Of a DNA stretch of 64,000 nucleotides, positions 59,841 through 64,000 are shown in pieces (the stretch's first letter is position 1; every line of letters begins with the position of its first letter). This DNA comes from an uncultured Dorea sp. (GTDB taxonomy: Bacteria; Bacillota; Clostridia; Lachnospirales; Lachnospiraceae): the NCBI GenBank assembly GCA_910584265.1, contig CAJTZE010000002.1, positions 1-64,000 of the forward strand, read 5' to 3'. Below the pieces are notes generated by a model. It was not told where the DNA came from, did no database searches, and saw only the letters and a program-made list of their open reading frames with translations. The position numbers and the translations under genes were made by a program.

Positions 59841-59972
59841 GAAGTGAAACCGCTTTTTGGCGGTCCCTGTAGCGCAGAGGCAGAGGCGCATAGTTTGTGC
59901 GAAAGACGGCAGTGCACTGAAAGTATGCAGCTCTGTAGGAAAGCAGAAAAGAAATGAGAAAAGGAGAAGAAA

Positions 59973-61619
59973 ATGAAAAAGTTAAGAAAAGTATTTGCAG
60001 TGATCGTATCACTGGCAATGGTTCTGGGATTGTCTATGACGGCATTCGCGGCTCCGGCATTGTCTCAGGTGCCGAAAGGAGAAGTTAAAGTTTACAATGT
60101 AAATGAAAAAAGTGAAGTAATTGCTTACCAGATTGTTAGGTATGATACAGCTGGAAGCTATGTGAAAGCTGATGGAACAAAGCCGGCAGATCTGAAGGCG
60201 CCGACTGCAGATGAAATCAAAGCGATAGCAAAGGCTATTGCCGCAACAGCAGATAACAAAGGTGTAACACCTGATAAGGCTGATGCGTTATATTTCCAGA
60301 AGAAAGTATTAACTCCCAATGGTACTTCGTATACAGGTGATGTAGATGCAGGTATGTGGGTTGTGCTGGTTAAAAGCGGCGGATCAAAGATTTATAATCC
60401 GATGATCGTCAGTGCAAATGTAACGGCTGATGGAACAGTTCAAGGCGGAGAAGTTGACGCAGATGGAAGTTTTAAAGAGGGCGCCAGCAGTACAATTGAA
60501 CTGTATGCAAAATCCGATGAGGCGAATGTAACAAAGAGTGTCGCAGATGATGATAAAGCATATGAAATCGGTGATGATATCCACTTTACGGTTACAGCAG
60601 ATGTGCCGGAATACAGCTCAAGCTATAGAGAGGTTGTCTATCAGCTTTCTGATACGCTGCAGGGCGGCCTTATATTTAATGAGGAGTCGGTAGAAGTAAA
60701 AGTAAATGGCAAGACCTACACAAAAAATCAGCCAGAGTTTACAAATGCCGGCACTACTATGACAATCCAGATTGATTCAGCTACCGTGCTGGATCCGCAG
60801 AATCAGGGAGAAGGTAAGGTTGTTGTTACTTATACAGCGAAATTAACAGAGGATGCAAAAGAAGCTTTAGCGGCCAATGTTAACCCGACAACAAATAAGG
60901 TTGAATTAGAATATACGAACAACCCGTCAAACAAGGATGATAAAACGAAAAAGGACGATGAAACCTTCCACTATACCTTTGGTATTGATGCAAGTGTATT
61001 TGGCCAGAATAGCGAGATACACAAGAATTTCATAAAGACGGAAGAGGGAACCATTGAGGAAGTAGATGGAGTAGAGACGAAAAAACCAGGTGCACCGCTT
61101 GCAGGAGCCCAGTTTGAGATACTTAGGAAGAATGAAAATAATGAATATGTAAGGGTTTCCGGAATACGCGGAGTGGATGCTGATGGAAATACGACTACGG
61201 ATGGAACAACTTTCTCTGATAAAGACGGACTTACCAAATTTGTGGGACTGGATGCAAATGTAGAGTATTTCCTGCGTGAGATTGCGGCTCCGGTAGGATA
61301 CAGTAAAGTAGATACAATTGTTCCTGTAAAGGTTACAGCACAATTTGAAGAGAATGGCAAGTTAAAAGATGGATGGAGTATAACAGTAGGTGATAAGGCA
61401 TTAGACACAGATGAAACAAATGTGTATACATGGAATAATGATGGAACGGCTACTGTGGTACCGCCAACTGAAAATCCGTATTATTTCGAGAATACAACTC
61501 TTGCATCCCTTCCATCAACTGGTGGTATCGGTACTACAATCTTCACAATTGGCGGATGCATCATTATGGTTGCAGCGGCAGGTTTATTCTTCGCAAGCCG
61601 CAGAAAATCTTCAAAATAA
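59973..61619 (+). CDS. major LPSTG pilin (SpaA/FimA-type backbone subunit)
   Basis: 548 residues. Signal peptide (KKLRKVFAVIVSLAMVLGLSMTAFA) followed by an N-terminal domain ending in GMWVVLVKSGGSKIYNPMIVSANV, whose YNPM-like segment with a nearby Lys fits a pilin motif. Two Cna/SpaA-like domains follow; the E-box is EYFLREIAAPVGYSKV. The sorting signal is LPSTGG at 513 with TM and basic tail. Sortase C should join subunits through the pilin-motif Lys and LPSTG Thr. AAAAGGAG precedes the ATG. Confidence 0.9.
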   Translation: MKKLRKVFAVIVSLAMVLGLSMTAFAAPALSQVPKGEVKVYNVNEKSEVIAYQIVRYDTAGSYVKADGTKPADLKAPTADEIKAIAKAIAATADNKGVTPDKADALYFQKKVLTPNGTSYTGDVDAGMWVVLVKSGGSKIYNPMIVSANVTADGTVQGGEVDADGSFKEGASSTIELYAKSDEANVTKSVADDDKAYEIGDDIHFTVTADVPEYSSSYREVVYQLSDTLQGGLIFNEESVEVKVNGKTYTKNQPEFTNAGTTMTIQIDSATVLDPQNQGEGKVVVTYTAKLTEDAKEALAANVNPTTNKVELEYTNNPSNKDDKTKKDDETFHYTFGIDASVFGQNSEIHKNFIKTEEGTIEEVDGVETKKPGAPLAGAQFEILRKNENNEYVRVSGIRGVDADGNTTTDGTTFSDKDGLTKFVGLDANVEYFLREIAAPVGYSKVDTIVPVKVTAQFEENGKLKDGWSITVGDKALDTDETNVYTWNNDGTATVVPPTENPYYFENTTLASLPSTGGIGTTIFTIGGCIIMVAAAGLFFASRRKSSK

Positions 61620-61694
61620 TGATCCAGTACGATGAGCAGTTCGGCATCAGCTGAACGAGGCGGCATCAGGATGAAATGAATAATTACTTAGGAA

Positions 61695-61721
61695 GCTCCG
61701 GGGCAGTTACTGTCCCGGAGC
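61695..61721 (+). other. strong intercistronic hairpin without a T-run
   Basis: GCTCCGGGGCAG-TTA-CTGTCCCGGAGC, 12 bp with one G-U pair, lies between the major pilin and first sortase genes. No U-tract follows (AGTAAAGG), so it looks more like an mRNA stabiliser or processing site than a terminator. Confidence 0.65.
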
Positions 61722-61764
61722 AGTAAAGGCAGAACACATAAATACAGCTGTAAGGAGAGTCCGG

Positions 61765-62703
61765 ATGAAAAAATATGCAAGTAAAATTTTCATAGTGATT
61801 TTATTTTTAGCCGGGTTGTCCTTGCTACTGTATCCGTTTATCGCAGACAGATGGAATAGCTACAGACAGCAGAGATTAATGAGCAATTACGATCAGGTGG
61901 TGGCTGAGAAGGAGGCCGCGGGACTGATCGACTACAATCAGGAGTGGGAGCTGGCGGAAGCTTATAATAGAGGGCTGCTTCCCAGCATCCTGCCGGATGC
62001 ATTTGCGGAGGCAGAGGTTTCAAAGGCAAACGGCGAGGATGAGGCATATCAGTTGTGCTTGAACATTACCGGAAACGGCATGATGGGAACGGTAGAGATT
62101 CCGAAGATCAAAGTGAAGCTCCCGATTTTCCACGGTACGGAGGAAGAGACGCTGGAGAGAGCGGCGGGACATCTGGAGGGAAGCTCCCTTCCGGTCGGCG
62201 GGGAAGATACCCACGCGGTTATCACTGCCCACAGAGGATTGCCGAGCGCCAAGCTATTTACGGACTTGGACCAGATGAAGAAGGGGGATCATTTCCTGAT
62301 CCATGTGCTGAATGATACGCTCTGCTATCAGGTGGATCAGATCACGGTGATCGAGCCGGAGGATACGGCCGCGTTGTCGGTGGTGGAAGGGATGGATCTG
62401 GTAACGCTTCTCACCTGTACGCCATACGGTGTCAACAGCCACCGTATGCTGGTGCGGGGGCACAGAGTGCCGTATACGCCGGAGGTTCTTGACGAGAATG
62501 TACCACTGAGCAACATGAGCCTGCGGACCAATTACATACTTTGGATTGTAATAGGTTTATTGATCACAGGATTGTTCAGTATCTTCTTATATAAAAGGGA
62601 GAAGAAATTGAGAACTGCGAAGGCTGCAGGCCAGACAGCGGAAGCGGCGCCGGAGAATGCGGCTGAACCGGGAACAGAGCCCGGAGAAAAGCAGGAGGGA
62701 TAG
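61765..62703 (+). CDS. class C (pilin-polymerising) sortase
   Basis: 312 residues. N-terminal TM (IFIVILFLAGLSLLLYPFIA), the class C-typical WNSYRQQRLMSNYDQVV, then the sortase barrel. Catalytic His is in VITAHRGLPSAKLF, Cys in LLTCTPYGVNSHR and Arg in the same loop. A second TM and a charged tail close the protein. The canonical lid motif DP[WFY] is replaced by a segment with DAF. Sits 145 bp after the major pilin, and 2 bp before the second sortase. Confidence 0.92.
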   Translation: MKKYASKIFIVILFLAGLSLLLYPFIADRWNSYRQQRLMSNYDQVVAEKEAAGLIDYNQEWELAEAYNRGLLPSILPDAFAEAEVSKANGEDEAYQLCLNITGNGMMGTVEIPKIKVKLPIFHGTEEETLERAAGHLEGSSLPVGGEDTHAVITAHRGLPSAKLFTDLDQMKKGDHFLIHVLNDTLCYQVDQITVIEPEDTAALSVVEGMDLVTLLTCTPYGVNSHRMLVRGHRVPYTPEVLDENVPLSNMSLRTNYILWIVIGLLITGLFSIFLYKREKKLRTAKAAGQTAEAAPENAAEPGTEPGEKQEG

Positions 62704-62705
62704 AT

Positions 62706-63677
62706 ATGAAGAGAAAAATATCCACATTTCTATTTGGACTGCTGTTTCTCGTCGGATTCGGGATTCTGGCATATCCAACCATTTCCAATCAGTGGAATAC
62801 CTACCGTCAGTCGAGGCTGATTTCTAACTACGACAGCGTGGTGAGTGAAATGACGGAAGAGGATTTTACAAGAGAATGGGAATTGGCCAGAAGCTATAAT
62901 CAGACATTTGAAGGCAACAGCATCCGTACGGATATCTTTGGGACGGAGCATTCAGAGGATATTAAGGATACCGAATACTGGGAGGTGCTGAATGCTGCCG
63001 GGGATGGGATTATGGGATACATTACCATCCCGAAGATCAATATCAAGCTGTCCATTTACCATGGAACAGACGAGGAGGTACTCCAGACCGGAGTGGGACA
63101 TTTGAATGGAACGAAGCTTCCCATCGGCGGCGAGGGCAATCACAGCGTATTGTCTGCCCATAGAGGCCTGCCGAGCGCGAAGCTGTTTACCGATATTGAC
63201 CAGTTAAAGAATAAAGACAGATTCTATCTGCACATTTTGAATGAGGATATGGCTTACGAGGTGGATCAGGTGCTTCCCATGGTGGCGAAGGACGATTACG
63301 ATATGCTGGAGGAAGCGCTGAAGACAGAGGAAGGGCAGGATTATGTGACGCTGTTTACCTGTACGCCTTACGGCGTCAACAGCCACCGCTTATTGGTGCG
63401 CGGACACAGAGTTCCTTATGACGGGGAGTTGGAGTCTACGCCTGTGGATTCGATGGTGCAGGCAATCCAGAATTATTATATGCTGTACCTGCTGCTTGGA
63501 CTTGGCGTGACGGCGCTTGCGATATTTGTAATGCGCCGCAGGATGAAGAAGAAAAGCCTTCAGCAGGCGGGGAGGAAGAATGCGGAGACGGCGCAGGAAA
63601 CAGAGCCGGAGCCTGTATCGGATATAGAAATGGAGACAAAGACGGAAAGAGAGAACCATAAGGAGGGAAAGAGTTGA
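62706..63677 (+). CDS. second class C sortase
   Basis: 323 residues; paralogue of the upstream sortase with the same order: TM (ISTFLFGLLFLVGFGILAY), WNTYRQSRLISNYDSVV, lid region with DIF instead of DPF, active-site His in VLSAHRGLPSAKLF, Cys and Arg in LFTCTPYGVNSHR, C-terminal TM and tail. Two class C sortases in one operon usually mean different pilins or the separate linking of tip and base. The stop overlaps the TTG start of the next gene. Confidence 0.92.
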   Translation: MKRKISTFLFGLLFLVGFGILAYPTISNQWNTYRQSRLISNYDSVVSEMTEEDFTREWELARSYNQTFEGNSIRTDIFGTEHSEDIKDTEYWEVLNAAGDGIMGYITIPKINIKLSIYHGTDEEVLQTGVGHLNGTKLPIGGEGNHSVLSAHRGLPSAKLFTDIDQLKNKDRFYLHILNEDMAYEVDQVLPMVAKDDYDMLEEALKTEEGQDYVTLFTCTPYGVNSHRLLVRGHRVPYDGELESTPVDSMVQAIQNYYMLYLLLGLGVTALAIFVMRRRMKKKSLQQAGRKNAETAQETEPEPVSDIEMETKTERENHKEGKS

Positions 63678-64000
63678 AGATAAGCAGAAAAGCAAAAACC
63701 GGATGTGCGGCAGTTCTGACGGCGCTGGTGACGCTGATTGGACTGTCCATGCAGCAGACCTATGCGGCTGAGGGGATTGATTTAAATGAACCGTGCAGTA
63801 TTATGGTATCCGCGGCAGACGGGCCGGGCAGCGAGGATATGAAATCAGATTTTCAGGATATGATGATTCCGGTTGAACTTTACCGGGTGGCATCTGTGGA
63901 TGTGACCGGGCAGAATTATGAAGCGAATGAGGCATTTCAGTCTATAAAGGATGATTTGAAGGCGATCAGCAGCGATACAACAGCAGATGACTGGAAGAAC
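63674..64000 (+). CDS. secreted protein, probable minor/basal pilin, cut by the window edge
   Basis: Open to the window end, at least 109 residues. TTG 63674 follows AAGGAGGGAAAGAG and overlaps the sortase stop. Signal peptide KISRKAKTGCAAVLTALVTLIGLSMQQTYAA, then GIDLNEPCSIMVSAADG and IPVELYRVASVDVTG, which resembles the start of clostridial SpaA-like minor pilins. A C-terminal LPxTG sequence is expected beyond the window. Confidence 0.7.
   Translation, partial: MKISRKAKTGCAAVLTALVTLIGLSMQQTYAAEGIDLNEPCSIMVSAADGPGSEDMKSDFQDMMIPVELYRVASVDVTGQNYEANEAFQSIKDDLKAISSDTTADDWKN

Noticed and set aside
59845..59960. tRNA-like string (GTAGCGCAGAGGCAGAGG) before the major pilin
   Set aside because: No cloverleaf can be drawn: no TpsiC arm GGTTCGAATCC and no acceptor pairing; chance similarity.

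Overview
The window looks like a chromosomal segment of an anaerobic, spore-forming Gram-positive member of the Clostridia, most likely family Lachnospiraceae. The evidence is a set of sporulation genes (spoIID, spoIIQ, cwlD, a bofA-like gene) with sigma-E/sigma-F-like promoters, a reverse-type rubrerythrin beside a PerR-like repressor, T-box and TPP leader RNAs, a Gram-positive Tad pilus locus and a sortase pilus operon. Genus cannot be fixed from sequence alone. There is no CRISPR array, rRNA operon, phage or IS element; one partial tRNA-Arg lies at the left edge.

Layout. 0-7.2 kb: HAD phosphatase, then a leftward operon for a small type IV-pilus-like machine (PilT ATPase, PilC platform, four small one-TM proteins) with a transglutaminase-like lipoprotein at its head. 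7.3-16.5 kb: DacF-type carboxypeptidase, T-box-controlled ileS, glycogen phosphorylase, spoIID-spoIIQ. 16.5-25.7 kb: GIY-YIG protein, hemolysin III homologue, reverse rubrerythrin-perR, NlpC/P60 hydrolase, DUF1858 protein, mecA, GH18 cell-wall protein, cwlD, dCMP deaminase. 25.7-29.4 kb: leftward TPP-riboswitch operon thiSFGHE. 29.5-38.3 kb: bofA-like gene and a complete Tad/Flp locus (tadZABC, flp, DUF5702, tadE, prepilin peptidase, tadF, DUF6382) behind a promoter whose -10 box is framed by a perfect inverted repeat. 38.4-50.8 kb: housekeeping block (rhomboid, orphan histidine kinase, HIT, sigma factor, murG, mtnN, PLP decarboxylase-holB-ricT-yabB) plus a candidate structured RNA near 43.7-43.9 kb. 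50.8-64 kb: a tyrosine recombinase gene enclosed by a 23-bp inverted repeat, followed in the same direction by a BTAD/degenerate-GGDEF regulator, two unknown proteins, a dedicated signal peptidase, a 1470-residue LPSTG surface protein, a major LPSTG pilin, two class C sortases and the start of another secreted protein.

The most interesting system is the right end. The recombinase gene lies between two symmetric core sites whose 9-bp spacers are in opposite orientation (8/9 identity as reverse complements), the arrangement expected for DNA inversion. Flipping this 1.5-kb segment would connect or disconnect transcription entering the regulator and sortase-pilus operon, so I propose a self-contained phase-variation switch for a pilus. 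The other recurring theme is compact regulation: sigma-E-like promoters buried inside terminators of the preceding gene, Fur-family palindromes, and inverted repeats around -10 boxes.
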